A stretch of 11,077 nt of DNA from Chloroflexota bacterium (GCA_021786265.1 JAJYNP010000255.1:1-11077), one strand, 5' to 3'. Numbered from the stretch's first letter, positions 1-6,497 are shown. Notes: generated by a model from the sequence alone, not told the origin. A program made the numbers and translations.

Positions 1-385
1 GCTCGGCCGATGGATCCCAGCCGAGGTCGTCGCGGGCTTCGAGCCAGACCGGAATGAGCGACCCCAGCCCATCCGGCTCCGGAGCGGCGGGGCCGGAACA
101 CAGCCGCGTCGCGTGCCAGAGGGCGACCGTGCTGCCTGGCGTCGCCCGATCCACGAGAGCGGCCGCGAGCGCCCGGCGCCGGAGAGGGCGAACCATGAGG
201 CCCCGTCGTCGATGCACCCCGCTCCGGTGGGCCGTCAGACCGCCGGCCCGCGCGCCCCGCGCGAAGCCCCCGCTCGCCACGAAGCCGACCGGCCCAGCAG
301 CCGCCAGCGGTCTGGCCCGGCGGGAGCGCATCCGGAGCAGGGCCGGAGCCCCGGGGAGCAACGCCGCGCCCGTGACGAACGGCAC
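1..385 (-). CDS. Unrecognised protein, 3' end beyond the left edge (partial)
   Basis: A minus-strand frame is open without a stop from the TAG of the lipoprotein gene (563-565) to the left edge, about 187 codons. The start is uncertain: GTG at 385 and ATG at 331 are both in frame, and no clear ribosome binding site decides between them. I do not recognise the product. The last residues in the window (for example GSLIPVWLEARDDLGW) are protein-like, with Leu, Val, Trp and acidic residues. The opposite-strand frames give only Arg/Pro/Ala/Ser-rich sequence. G/C at third codon positions is high, but the plus-strand frame starting at 54 shares the same wobble positions, so this statistic does not settle the strand. 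The stretch 386-562 would be upstream or intergenic sequence; I see nothing firm in it. The gene would lie in the same direction as, and downstream of, the lipoprotein gene. Confidence 0.4.
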   Translation of the reverse strand, partial: MPFVTGAALLPGAPALLRMRSRRARPLAAAGPVGFVASGGFARGARAGGLTAHRSGVHRRRGLMVRPLRRRALAAALVDRATPGSTVALWHATRLCSGPAAPEPDGLGSLIPVWLEARDDLGWDPSAE

Positions 386-562
386 CCTGGGCCCGGCGAG
401 CAGCGCCGCATGCCCGGCGCCTCGATCGGTGCCGGCGTGATGCCGCAGCGCGGGCGACGCATCGTCCTGCCCGGCGAACGATTCGCGGGGTAGGGGAGCG
501 GGCCGCCGGCGTCGCGTCGGCCAGGGCGTGGCACCGCGGAACAGGACGACGCCGCCGCGAGC

Positions 563-1147
563 CTACCGCAGGACGCCCCAGCGATACAGGGGGTGCAGCT
601 CGCGCCAGCCGCCATGCTGCAGGTCGGCCACGTAGCGACCCTCCATCCAGACGTGCTCGCCGAGGCTCGGCAGCCCGCGCAGCGGGTCGCGGTCGGCCGC
701 GCAGGTGGAGATCGCGTCGGCCTGCGTGACGCGCAGTTCGCAGACCGGCTCGATGACGAGGTCGCCGCGTTCGGCCCCCGCGTTGGCGGCCACCACGAGG
801 TGCGCGTAGGGGGGATCGAGCGCCAGGCCCAGGTGCAGGTCGCCGTCTGCCTCATCCCGCACGAAGGCAATCGTGCCCGTGACCTTGATGCAGGCCTCGA
901 GCACCGCCAGGCGTGCCGGATGGTAGATGTAGCGGTCCTGGTCGGTGGGCCGACAGGCGGCCACCGGTGCGGCCGTGTGCCTGACCGTCGGCCGCGCGGT
1001 GATCGGCGTCGACGGCATCGCCGCGGCGGCCGAGGCAGGGGCGGAGGCACTCGGGGCGCTGGTCGGCGCCATGCCTGTGCAGCCGGCCGTGGCGGCGAGC
1101 ACCACCGCCACGAGCGCGCGGGGGCCGAGCTTCATGCGTCGACGCAT
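563..1147 (-). CDS. Small Cys-rich secreted lipoprotein, function unknown
   Basis: Predicted 194-residue exported lipoprotein. The N-terminus MRRRMKLGPRALVAVVLAATAGC is basic, then hydrophobic, and ends in a lipobox-like TAGC with Cys23 as the lipidation site. An Ala/Ser/Pro linker (about 24-60) follows. The folded part (about 62-194) has four Cys (65, 86, 136, 149), probably forming disulfides outside the cell. It carries the motifs HPARL (76-80), DGDLHLGLALDP (101-112), VIEPVCEL (131-138) and WMEGRYVADLQHGGWRELHP (167-186). This pattern of DGDLHL, then V-x-G-x-Y-V-x-D, then HGW-x-E-x-HP recurs in an unnamed family of small bacterial secreted proteins; this rests on recollection of the pattern, and no function is known to me. 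ATG 1147 was chosen because GGGATATGG lies just upstream; an in-frame ATG at 1135 would also leave a full signal peptide. The gene is transcribed away from the amino-acid transporter cluster. Confidence 0.8.
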   Translation of the reverse strand: MRRRMKLGPRALVAVVLAATAGCTGMAPTSAPSASAPASAAAAMPSTPITARPTVRHTAAPVAACRPTDQDRYIYHPARLAVLEACIKVTGTIAFVRDEADGDLHLGLALDPPYAHLVVAANAGAERGDLVIEPVCELRVTQADAISTCAADRDPLRGLPSLGEHVWMEGRYVADLQHGGWRELHPLYRWGVLR

Positions 1148-1305
1148 CGACCATATCCCATGGCCTGCATTCCGGACCTTCGAGGGCGGTTCGTCAACGC
1201 GCTGACAAGCCATGACTTCGAGGACCCTCCCTTGAGCCGAGAACCGCCGGGCGCCCGGCTCGCCGGGCTGAACGGCCCGATGCGCGTGGGTCGACCGGCA
1301 CTCGG

Positions 1306-1332
1306 TTGCCGTATTGAAAGGTGCGGTAAGGT
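1306..1332 (+). promoter_or_regulatory. Candidate promoter of the amino-acid-type ABC cluster
   Basis: TTGCCG (1306-1311) and TAAGGT (1327-1332) resemble -35 and -10 hexamers. The 15-bp spacing is short for a sigma-70 type promoter, so the assignment is tentative. The -10 touches the inverted repeat at 1331-1351, the position expected for a repressor site. Confidence 0.3.
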
Positions 1333-1351
1333 CAGACGACGACCGTCTGAC
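1331..1351. promoter_or_regulatory. Inverted repeat, likely operator
   Basis: Perfect 8-bp arms GTCAGACG (1331-1338) and CGTCTGAC (1344-1351) are separated by 5 bp (ACGAC). The 21-bp dyad lies 75 bp before the solute-binding protein ATG and overlaps the proposed -10. Its size and symmetry suit a dimeric transcription factor. It does not resemble the dyad at 4983-5002, so a different regulator, not encoded in the window, is implied. An RNA hairpin in the 5' leader is the alternative reading. Confidence 0.5.
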
Positions 1352-1425
1352 GTCGCGATGGTCAGCGCCGGGGGGCAACGGCGTGCAGGTCGGGCGTCGC
1401 GTCCAGGTGGAGGAGTGGAAGCAGG

Positions 1426-2295
1426 ATGAACACCCGCACACGGGCCATCGCACTCATCGCGGTCCTGGTCCTGACCGCGACCGGGGCCTGTTCGTCGCAA
1501 GCAAGTCAAGCTCCCGCGAGCGCCGCACCCACGGTCCTGACGGTCGGCACCGCCGTCACCGCCCCCTTCGAGTTCTACAACTCCAGCCAGCAACTGGTCG
1601 GCTTCGATATCGACCTCATGAACGAGATCGGGTCCATGCTGCACAGGAAGGTCACGTACCAGGTCGGCCAGTTCAGCGCGCTGGTCCCCGACCTGCAGGC
1701 GCACAAGGTGAACGCGGTCATCGCGGCGATGTACATCACCCCCGCGCGCGAGAAGGTCGTCTCGTTCGCGACGCCGTATCTCCAGACCGGTCTGGTGATG
1801 GTCGAACGTCCAGGCCTGAACATTCATTCGGCGGCGGACCTGAAGGGTCTGAAGGTGGGCGTGAAGTCCGGGTCCACCGGTCAGGCGTACCTCACGAACA
1901 ACCAGACGGGCGCCCAGGCCGTCGTCTACACCGACACCCTGTCGTCCTTCCATGACCTGATCGCCGGCCGAGTCGACGTGGTGCTCAACGACTATCTGAA
2001 TACCCTGGCGTTCCTGAAGGACACCAAGTCCAACGTCATGATCGTGGGTGGCAACCAGACTCCAATCTACCTCCAGCACAACCAGCTGGGGATCGCGGTC
2101 TCCAAGGACGAGACGAGCCTGCTGTCGGACATCAATGGCGCGCTCGCGACGCTCCAGGCCAATGGGTTCATCAAGTCGGACTTTGCCAAGTGGCTGGGAA
2201 CGATCTCGGGAGCGTCCGCTGCCCCTGCCTCGGCTGCCCCTGCCTCGGCTGCCCCTGCTTCGGCTGCCCCTGCTTCGGCATCCGCTGCCCCGTAA
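1426..2295 (+). CDS. Family-3 (amino acid type) ABC solute-binding lipoprotein
   Basis: Extracytoplasmic receptor of an ABC importer, 289 residues. The signal peptide MNTRTRAIALIAVLVLTATGAC ends in a lipobox-like TGAC with Cys22; Thr at -3 is unusual. The mature part matches the family-3 pattern: PFEFYNSSQQLVGFDIDLMNEI (47-68), ITPAREKVVSFATPY (104-118) with Arg108 at the position that usually binds the ligand alpha-carboxylate, a hinge-like GLKVGVKSGSTGQAYL (141-156), and DVVLNDY (184-190) with the conserved late Asp189. This points to an amino acid or similar small zwitterion; the ligand cannot be read from sequence. The C-terminus is a low-complexity Ala/Pro/Ser tail from four 15-bp DNA repeats. 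GGAGGAG at 1409-1415 serves the ATG. The permease gene follows after 45 bp. Confidence 0.92.
   Translation: MNTRTRAIALIAVLVLTATGACSSQASQAPASAAPTVLTVGTAVTAPFEFYNSSQQLVGFDIDLMNEIGSMLHRKVTYQVGQFSALVPDLQAHKVNAVIAAMYITPAREKVVSFATPYLQTGLVMVERPGLNIHSAADLKGLKVGVKSGSTGQAYLTNNQTGAQAVVYTDTLSSFHDLIAGRVDVVLNDYLNTLAFLKDTKSNVMIVGGNQTPIYLQHNQLGIAVSKDETSLLSDINGALATLQANGFIKSDFAKWLGTISGASAAPASAAPASAAPASAAPASASAAP
2218..2277 (+). repeat. Four tandem 15-bp repeats, coding (AAPAS)4
   Basis: The unit GCTGCCCCTGCYTCG occurs four times head to tail, in frame at the 3' end of the solute-binding protein gene. Copies 1-2 have GCC and copies 3-4 have GCT at the fourth codon, suggesting two-step duplication. The repeat gives a flexible tail after the folded domain. 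The copy number is likely to vary between strains by slippage without breaking the frame. Confidence 0.9.
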
Positions 2296-2330
2296 GGGCC
2301 CACGGGCGTCGATCCCGCGCGTTCAGGGCG

Positions 2331-2335
2331 AGGGG
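2331..2335 (+). promoter_or_regulatory. Ribosome binding site supporting the TTG start at 2341
   Basis: AGGGG ends five bases before TTG 2341. The ATG at 2334 is out of frame with the permease, so the purine run supports TTG as the real start. Confidence 0.6.
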
Positions 2336-2340
2336 ATGAC

Positions 2341-2985
2341 TTGGGAGTCCTTGTCTCCAACCTGCCAGAGCTTGCCCGGGGGGCTGTCGTCACCGCCGAG
2401 GTGACGTTCGAGGCGATCCTGCTGGCGACGGTCGTGGCGCTTGTTCTGGTCGCCATGCGGCTCTCCGGCCTTGCATTCCTCGACTGGTCAGCCCGGGCCT
2501 ACATCTGGTTCTGGCGGGGCGTTCCGCTGATCATCCAGCTCTATCTGATCTACTTCGGGCTGGCCACCGCCAACATCCTCACGCTGTCCCCGTGGACGTC
2601 GGCCATCATCGGTCTCGGACTGAACACCGCGGCGTTCTTCGCAGAGATCATGCGAGCCTCCATCCTGTCGATCGACAAGGAGCAGTGGGAGGCGGGCGAC
2701 ATGGAGAGCAGGCGCTCGGTCACCCTCGCCCTCGTGATCTTCCCGCAGGCCAGCGCCCGGATGGTGCCCCCGCTCATGAACCAGATCATCATGTCGCTGA
2801 AGAACTCGTCGCTGGTTGCGTTCGTCGGCGTCACCGAACTCTTCCTGGTCGGCCAGAACATCATCTCGTCGACGTTCCAGGACCTTCCGATCTACATCGG
2901 CGTGGCGGCCGGGTACCTGATCATGGTCACGCTCCTGACGTTCCTCGGCGACTACGCCGAGCGGCACCTCCTCGTGTTGGCCTGA
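2341..2985 (+). CDS. Amino acid ABC transporter permease (HisM/GlnP type)
   Basis: Membrane subunit of a polar amino acid type importer, 214 residues, starting at TTG. Hydrophobic segments lie at about 15-45, 52-76, 84-110, 156-172 and 183-205, fitting the usual five-helix layout. Family landmarks are the start GAVVTAEVTFEAILLATVVAL, the middle WFWRGVPLIIQLYLIYFGL (56-74), LNTAAFFAEIMRASILSI (94-111), and FPQASARMVPPLMNQIIMSLKNSSL (134-158). The EAA coupling loop is abnormal: family members read EAA, four residues, G, then LPQA, whereas here it is EAGDMESRRSVTLALVIFPQ (117-136), with the third Ala replaced by Gly, the conserved Gly missing and one residue fewer. Only one permease gene is present, so a homodimer is likely. 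It lies between the binding-protein and ATPase genes. Confidence 0.9.
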   Translation: MGVLVSNLPELARGAVVTAEVTFEAILLATVVALVLVAMRLSGLAFLDWSARAYIWFWRGVPLIIQLYLIYFGLATANILTLSPWTSAIIGLGLNTAAFFAEIMRASILSIDKEQWEAGDMESRRSVTLALVIFPQASARMVPPLMNQIIMSLKNSSLVAFVGVTELFLVGQNIISSTFQDLPIYIGVAAGYLIMVTLLTFLGDYAERHLLVLA

Positions 2986-2994
2986 CCGCGAGAT

Positions 2995-4164
2995 GTGGAG
3001 CACGCGCGTGATATCAGCAGGGCGCGACTCGGTCACAGCGGCGAGCGTGCCGTGACCCCGGAGGGATCTGCGCCCGGGCGACCGGTGGCCGTCGAAGTCA
3101 GGGGTCTCAGCAAGACGTTCGGAGCCGTCGCTCCCATCCGGGACCTCAACCTCGAGATCTTCGACGGCGAGTTCCTGGTGATCCTGGGTCCGTCCGGTTC
3201 CGGCAAGAGCACGCTGCTCCGGTTGATCGCGGGACTGGAGCAGCCGAGCGCCGGACGCGTCCTGATCGACGGCCAGGATGTCACCTCCGTGCCAGCCCGT
3301 GACCGCGGGTGCGGCTTCGTCTTCCAGAGCTACGCGCTCTTCCCGCACATGACCGTTCTCGGCAACATCGCGTACGGCCTGCGTCGTCGAGGAGTGTCGC
3401 GAAGGGAGGCCGAGACGCGCGCGGTCGACGTGGCCCGCCGCCTGAGCCTCGGCGAGATGCTGGAGCGTCGGCCTCGTCAGCTGTCGGGAGGGCAACGCCA
3501 GCGCGTGGCCCTTGGGCGCGTGCTCGCCCGCCAGCCCCGTGTGTTCCTGTTCGACGAGCCCCTGTCTTCTCTGGACGCCCAACTGCGGACGCAGATGCGA
3601 TCGGAACTCGTCTCGCTGCATCGGCAGCTGAACGCCACCTCGATCTTCGTCACCCACGATCAGGTTGAGGCGATGACAATGGGCGACCGCGTCGCCGTGC
3701 TGCACGATGGCCGTCTGCAGCAACTCGGCGGCCCGCTCGATCTCTACGAGCGCCCGACCAACCTGTTCGTCGCGCGCTTCGTCGGAAGCCCGCCGATCAA
3801 CGTCTTCCGATGTGCCCGCGACGGAAGCGGGTATCGACTGGGTGGGACGACCATATCCGCACCGGCCGGCGCGGTCGGTGACATTGTCTGCGGCCTGCGG
3901 CCGGAGGCGACCCGCATCACTTCTGTCGGGCAGAGCGAGGATCGTGCCGGAGCGGAGCACGTCATGCTTCAGGGACACCTCGCGCTGGTGGAACGGTTGG
4001 GCGCAGACGCGCTCGCCTACGTCCAGGTTGGCGATCAGACCGTCGTATGCCGTGTCGGGAGCGAGTTCCGATCCGAGCCCCAGGGTCTGGTGTCGGTGGA
4101 CCTCGATCTACGCCGTGCCTCATGGTTCGATGCTGACAGCGGCGACCGCCTTCGAGACTCGTAG
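2995..4164 (+). CDS. ABC importer ATPase, MalK/UgpC/PotA type with TOBE region
   Basis: Cytoplasmic ATP-hydrolysing subunit, 389 residues. Nucleotide-binding motifs are intact: Walker [10 protein letters not shown] (65-73), Q-loop Gln111 in [11 protein letters not shown], signature LSGGQRQR (163-170), Walker B VFLFDEP (183-189), D-loop SSLDA (191-195), and H-loop His221 in FVTHDQ. The linker [26 protein letters not shown] (246-271) and the following roughly 115-residue C-terminal region with GLRPEA (300-305) are typical of the TOBE regulatory part of sugar, polyamine and iron importers. Amino acid importers normally use a roughly 240-residue ATPase without this part, so the neighbourhood is mismatched. 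The start is uncertain: GTG 2995 gives a 30-residue non-conserved extension, and GTG 3052 is an alternative. The stop is 4 bp from that of the convergent regulator gene. It may energise the adjacent permease, the sugar permeases downstream, or both. Confidence 0.93.
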   Translation: MEHARDISRARLGHSGERAVTPEGSAPGRPVAVEVRGLSKTFGAVAPIRDLNLEIFDGEFLVILGPSGSGKSTLLRLIAGLEQPSAGRVLIDGQDVTSVPARDRGCGFVFQSYALFPHMTVLGNIAYGLRRRGVSRREAETRAVDVARRLSLGEMLERRPRQLSGGQRQRVALGRVLARQPRVFLFDEPLSSLDAQLRTQMRSELVSLHRQLNATSIFVTHDQVEAMTMGDRVAVLHDGRLQQLGGPLDLYERPTNLFVARFVGSPPINVFRCARDGSGYRLGGTTISAPAGAVGDIVCGLRPEATRITSVGQSEDRAGAEHVMLQGHLALVERLGADALAYVQVGDQTVVCRVGSEFRSEPQGLVSVDLDLRRASWFDADSGDRLRDS

Positions 4165-4168
4165 GGCG

Positions 4169-4984
4169 TCAGCGAGGGGTCCCGATGCCCGGTGATCGTC
4201 GCCGCCCACGTGCCGACGCCGTCCGTCGCAGCCTGACGTTCACGCGGTAGCGATCCCCCCGCATGACCGACCGCGTGTACTCGACCGGTCGGCCATCGTG
4301 CCAGCCGACGCGCTCGACGACGAGCGCCGGGCTCCCGGGTTGAACGCCCATGCGGTTGGCGACGTAGGGATCCACGGTGGCGGCCACGTACGTCTCCTCG
4401 GCCTCCTCGATCACGATGCGGTACCGCTCCTCCAGAATGTCGTACAGCGACGAGTTCGTGAGGTCCGCCAACTCGAGGCCGGGCACCAGGGCGGCAGGCA
4501 GGTGTGCAACCTGGAGCCCGATCGGGCGACCGTCGCCGCTCCTGAGTCGTTCGAGCCGCACGATCGGCGCGCCGAGGGGCACGTCGAGCCGAGCGACGAT
4601 CTCCTCGTCTGCGGCGACGACTGCCGAGGCAAGGACCTCGGAGGTGGAGGCCATCCCACGCGCCCGCATCTCGTCAGAGAACGACGTCAGTGCGTACGGG
4701 CCGGCGGTGATCGTCGCGTCGCGGACGAACGATCCGCGGCCGGCCTGACGCGCGATCAGCCCCTCGTGCGCGAGGTTGGAGAGAGCCTGCCGGATCGTCG
4801 TGCGGCTCGCCCCGTACAACTCGATCAGCTCGAGCTCGCCCGGGATCCGCTGGCCTGGCGCCCATGCCCCCGAGACGATCAGGTCGCGGAGATCGTTCGC
4901 CACCTGATGGTGCAGCGGAATCTGGCTCGCGCGGGAGACCCGCCTGAGATCGCTCGGCCGCGGCGCGGATTCGGCTTGCACCAT
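4169..4984 (-). CDS. GntR-family regulator, HutC subfamily (UTRA effector domain)
   Basis: Transcription factor of 271 residues. The N-terminal winged helix-turn-helix (about 22-88) begins IPLHHQVANDLRDLIVSGAW, continues PGELELIELYGASRTTIRQAL with the recognition helix at about 60-70, and closes with the wing EGLIARQAGRGSFV. A UTRA ligand domain follows (about 97-250), with SFSDEMRARGM near its start and RPVEYTRSVMRGDRYRVNV (232-250) near its end, the conserved E-Y-x-R-x-x-x-R-G-D-R-Y pattern. UTRA regulators usually sense small metabolites, often phosphorylated sugars, and repress adjacent uptake operons. The gene is divergent from the sugar operon starting at 5118. Its start codon lies in a palindromic sequence, so autorepression and operon repression through one site are likely. 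The Arg-rich tail (252-271) is not part of the usual fold. Confidence 0.93.
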   Translation of the reverse strand: MVQAESAPRPSDLRRVSRASQIPLHHQVANDLRDLIVSGAWAPGQRIPGELELIELYGASRTTIRQALSNLAHEGLIARQAGRGSFVRDATITAGPYALTSFSDEMRARGMASTSEVLASAVVAADEEIVARLDVPLGAPIVRLERLRSGDGRPIGLQVAHLPAALVPGLELADLTNSSLYDILEERYRIVIEEAEETYVAATVDPYVANRMGVQPGSPALVVERVGWHDGRPVEYTRSVMRGDRYRVNVRLRRTASARGRRRSPGIGTPR

Positions 4985-5002
4985 GTCATGACATTATGAC
5001 AT
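4983..5002. promoter_or_regulatory. Palindromic operator candidate between regulator and sugar operon
   Basis: ATGTCATGACAT (4983-4994) is a perfect 12-bp palindrome, and ATGTCAT (4983-4989) is also inverted as ATGACAT at 4996-5002 with a 6-bp gap. The half-site therefore occurs three times in 20 bp. AT-rich symmetry stands out in this GC-rich DNA. GntR/HutC proteins bind short dyads of about this size near their own genes. The site overlaps the regulator's start codon (4984-4982) and its probable -10, and lies about 115 bp before the sugar-binding protein ATG. Confidence 0.65.
4993..5001 (-). promoter_or_regulatory. Extended -10 for the regulator gene, possibly leaderless
   Basis: On the minus strand this reads TGTCATAAT, an extended -10 (TGN plus CATAAT). 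Its last base (4993) is eight bases before the A of the regulator ATG at 4984. Transcription would start at or next to the ATG, giving a leaderless mRNA; no Shine-Dalgarno is needed. No good -35 is seen, as expected for an extended -10. The element is inside the palindrome, so repressor binding would block it. Confidence 0.45.
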
Positions 5003-5106
5003 CATCGTCGGCGCGCGGTCCGCTCCCAGGGGTCCGATTCGGGAGCCGGCGCGCCAGGGGACGTCGGGCCCGTCCGGAGGATCGACCGGAGCCGCGGGCA
5101 TCGGCG

Positions 5107-5112
5107 AGGAGG
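5107..5112 (+). promoter_or_regulatory. Strong ribosome binding site fixing the start at 5118
   Basis: AGGAGG lies five bases before ATG 5118. A longer reading from GTG 5112 would begin inside this site and add only Met-Tyr, so ATG 5118 is the start. Confidence 0.85.
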
Positions 5113-5117
5113 TGTAC

Positions 5118-6497
5118 ATGCGCAAGCTTGCGACCGTCGTCGCGGCCGCGCTCCTGATGGCCGGGTGCAGCTCAAGCGGAGCGACAACGGCGCCGACGCA
5201 GGGCACGGCAGCGAGCCAGGCCGCTACCACGAAGGCGCCGGCCACTGCCGCCGGCAGCCCCGTCACGATCACGTTCCTCACGCACTGGCCGCCGCAGCAG
5301 GTCGACTTGCTGAACACCTACATCAAGAAGTTCCAGGCCAGCAATCCGAACATCACCGTGCAGGTCCGAGCGGTGCCCTTCGGCAGCCTCTTGACCACGC
5401 TTCGCACTCAGGCCGGGAGCGCGAGCGGTCCCACGATCGCGGGCATCTACGACCTGTGGCTCCCCGAGCTCGTGCAGGACGGCATCGCCGCGAAGGCGCC
5501 CGCCGCCCAGGTCCAGGACATCCAGCAGAACTGGCCGGCGAACCTGGTGTCCGGCGCGGTGTCCGTGAACGGGGCGATCTACGGGTACCCCAACGAGATC
5601 GACCTCTACATGCTCAACTACAACAAGAAGCTGTTCGCCGACGCCGGGATCTCTGCGCCGCCGAGCACGTGGCAGGAACTCGTGACCGACGCCAAGGCGC
5701 TGACCAAGCGCGACTCGTCGGGCAAGATCACCCAGCAGGGCTTCGGCCTGATCAACAGCTGGGACTCCGGGGTGGTCCATCCGTGGCTGTCGTTCGTGCT
5801 GTCGGACGGCGGCAAGCTCCTCGACGGCACCAAGCCGCTCCTGACGTCGCCCGCGGCCGAGGCGGTGACCTCGCTCTACAACCAGCTCGTCTCGACTGAC
5901 AAAGTCACCGACCCGTCGATGGGCACCTCGAACGCCAACACCACGGGCCCGTTCCTCGACAACTTCACGAACGGGAAGACCGCAATGATCGTCATGGCGA
6001 ACTGGTGGGAGAGTGCCCTGCAGACGGCCATGAAGTCGAACTTCGCCAACGTCGGGACGGCACCGATCCCGGTCGGGCCGAACGGCGACAAGGCCCACAG
6101 CGTCTCGTACGCCTGGCTGACGGTGGTGAACGCACACGCGACGGCCGACCAGCAGGCGGCGGCCTGGAAGTTCCTGCAGTGGCTGCACGACACGGGCAGC
6201 GGAGACACCGCGGGCGCGTCCGGGATGGGCGACCTCCTGATGTCGATGGGCATCCTGCCCAGCCGGACGTCGGACGTGCAGGCGTTCCAGAGCAAGCTCG
6301 GCGAACCGTTCCTCAAGGCCTACGTGGACGGGCTCGCCGACGCGGTCCCGTTCCCGATCGTCCTCGGCGGCGCCGAGCTCACGGTCGCCATTCAGAAATC
6401 GATCGAGAGCGTGGAGTTCGGGCAGGCGACACCGCAGGCGGCGATGCAGTCGGCCCAGAGCCAGGCCCAGCAGATCCTGTCGCAGTACTACAAGTAG
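5118..6497 (+). CDS. Family-1 (sugar type) ABC solute-binding lipoprotein
   Basis: Sugar receptor of a CUT1 ABC importer, 459 residues. The signal peptide MRKLATVVAAALLMAGC has the lipidation Cys at 17, followed by a Ser/Thr/Ala/Pro linker to about residue 47. The mature protein starts PVTITFLTHWPPQ and has the family pattern: FQASNPNITVQVRAVPFG (72-89), YGYPNEIDLYMLNYNKKLFADAGI with PPSTWQELVTDAKALT (in the middle third), then NGKTAMIVMANWWES, and the C-terminal GELTV-like and QAMQSAQSQAQQIL segments. The pattern Y-N-K-K-L-F-x-x-A-G-I, then P-P-x-T-W, is typical of sugar and glycerol-phosphate binding proteins. The ligand is unknown. It is first in the operon, under the divergent GntR-type regulator. 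A strong hairpin follows it, consistent with higher expression than the permeases. Confidence 0.94.
   Translation: MRKLATVVAAALLMAGCSSSGATTAPTQGTAASQAATTKAPATAAGSPVTITFLTHWPPQQVDLLNTYIKKFQASNPNITVQVRAVPFGSLLTTLRTQAGSASGPTIAGIYDLWLPELVQDGIAAKAPAAQVQDIQQNWPANLVSGAVSVNGAIYGYPNEIDLYMLNYNKKLFADAGISAPPSTWQELVTDAKALTKRDSSGKITQQGFGLINSWDSGVVHPWLSFVLSDGGKLLDGTKPLLTSPAAEAVTSLYNQLVSTDKVTDPSMGTSNANTTGPFLDNFTNGKTAMIVMANWWESALQTAMKSNFANVGTAPIPVGPNGDKAHSVSYAWLTVVNAHATADQQAAAWKFLQWLHDTGSGDTAGASGMGDLLMSMGILPSRTSDVQAFQSKLGEPFLKAYVDGLADAVPFPIVLGGAELTVAIQKSIESVEFGQATPQAAMQSAQSQAQQILSQYYK

Larger units (their letters stand above)
1148..1425. other. Divergent intergenic region, 278 bp
   Basis: This region separates the minus-strand lipoprotein gene from the plus-strand solute-binding protein gene and must hold both promoters. 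It contains a GC-rich perfect palindrome at 1246-1259 (core CCGGGCGCCCGG) and pairing arms GAGCCG (1234-1239) and CGGCTC (1256-1261), so a folded element is possible there. A TTGACG on the minus strand (1197-1192) could be a -35 for the lipoprotein gene, but no convincing -10 follows. The inverted repeat and the plus-strand promoter candidate are listed separately. No protein-like frame is seen. Confidence 0.6.
4976..5005 (+). promoter_or_regulatory. Candidate sugar-operon promoter across the operator
   Basis: TTGCAC (4976-4981) and CATCAT (5000-5005) with 18-bp spacing are a weak -35/-10 pair whose spacer contains the palindrome. CATTAT at 4992-4997 is an alternative -10. Either would leave a leader of roughly 105 bases before ATG 5118. 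The hexamer matches are poor, so this is a suggestion. Confidence 0.25.

Noticed and set aside
54..493. Two overlapping plus-strand open frames near the left edge
   Set aside because: Arg/Pro/Ala/Ser-only composition; likely complements of the minus-strand coding frame.
235..1050. Minus-strand open frame overlapping the lipoprotein gene
   Set aside because: Pro/Arg/Ser-rich sequence without motifs; the overlapping frame has a signal peptide, lipobox and conserved-looking domain.
2689..2748. Frameshift pair or sequencing error causing the odd EAA loop
   Set aside because: An alternative frame shows an E-Q-A-L-G string, but its spacing to the downstream Phe-Pro-Gln is about five residues too short for a simple compensated frameshift; treated as divergence.
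2488..3978. Minus-strand open frame of 496 codons antisense to the permease and ATPase genes
   Set aside because: Same composition bias; the plus strand has intact Walker, signature and EAA-loop regions.
4150..4185. Shared terminator between the convergent ATPase and regulator genes
   Set aside because: Stops are only 4 bp apart and I find no convincing hairpin with a T-run on either strand.
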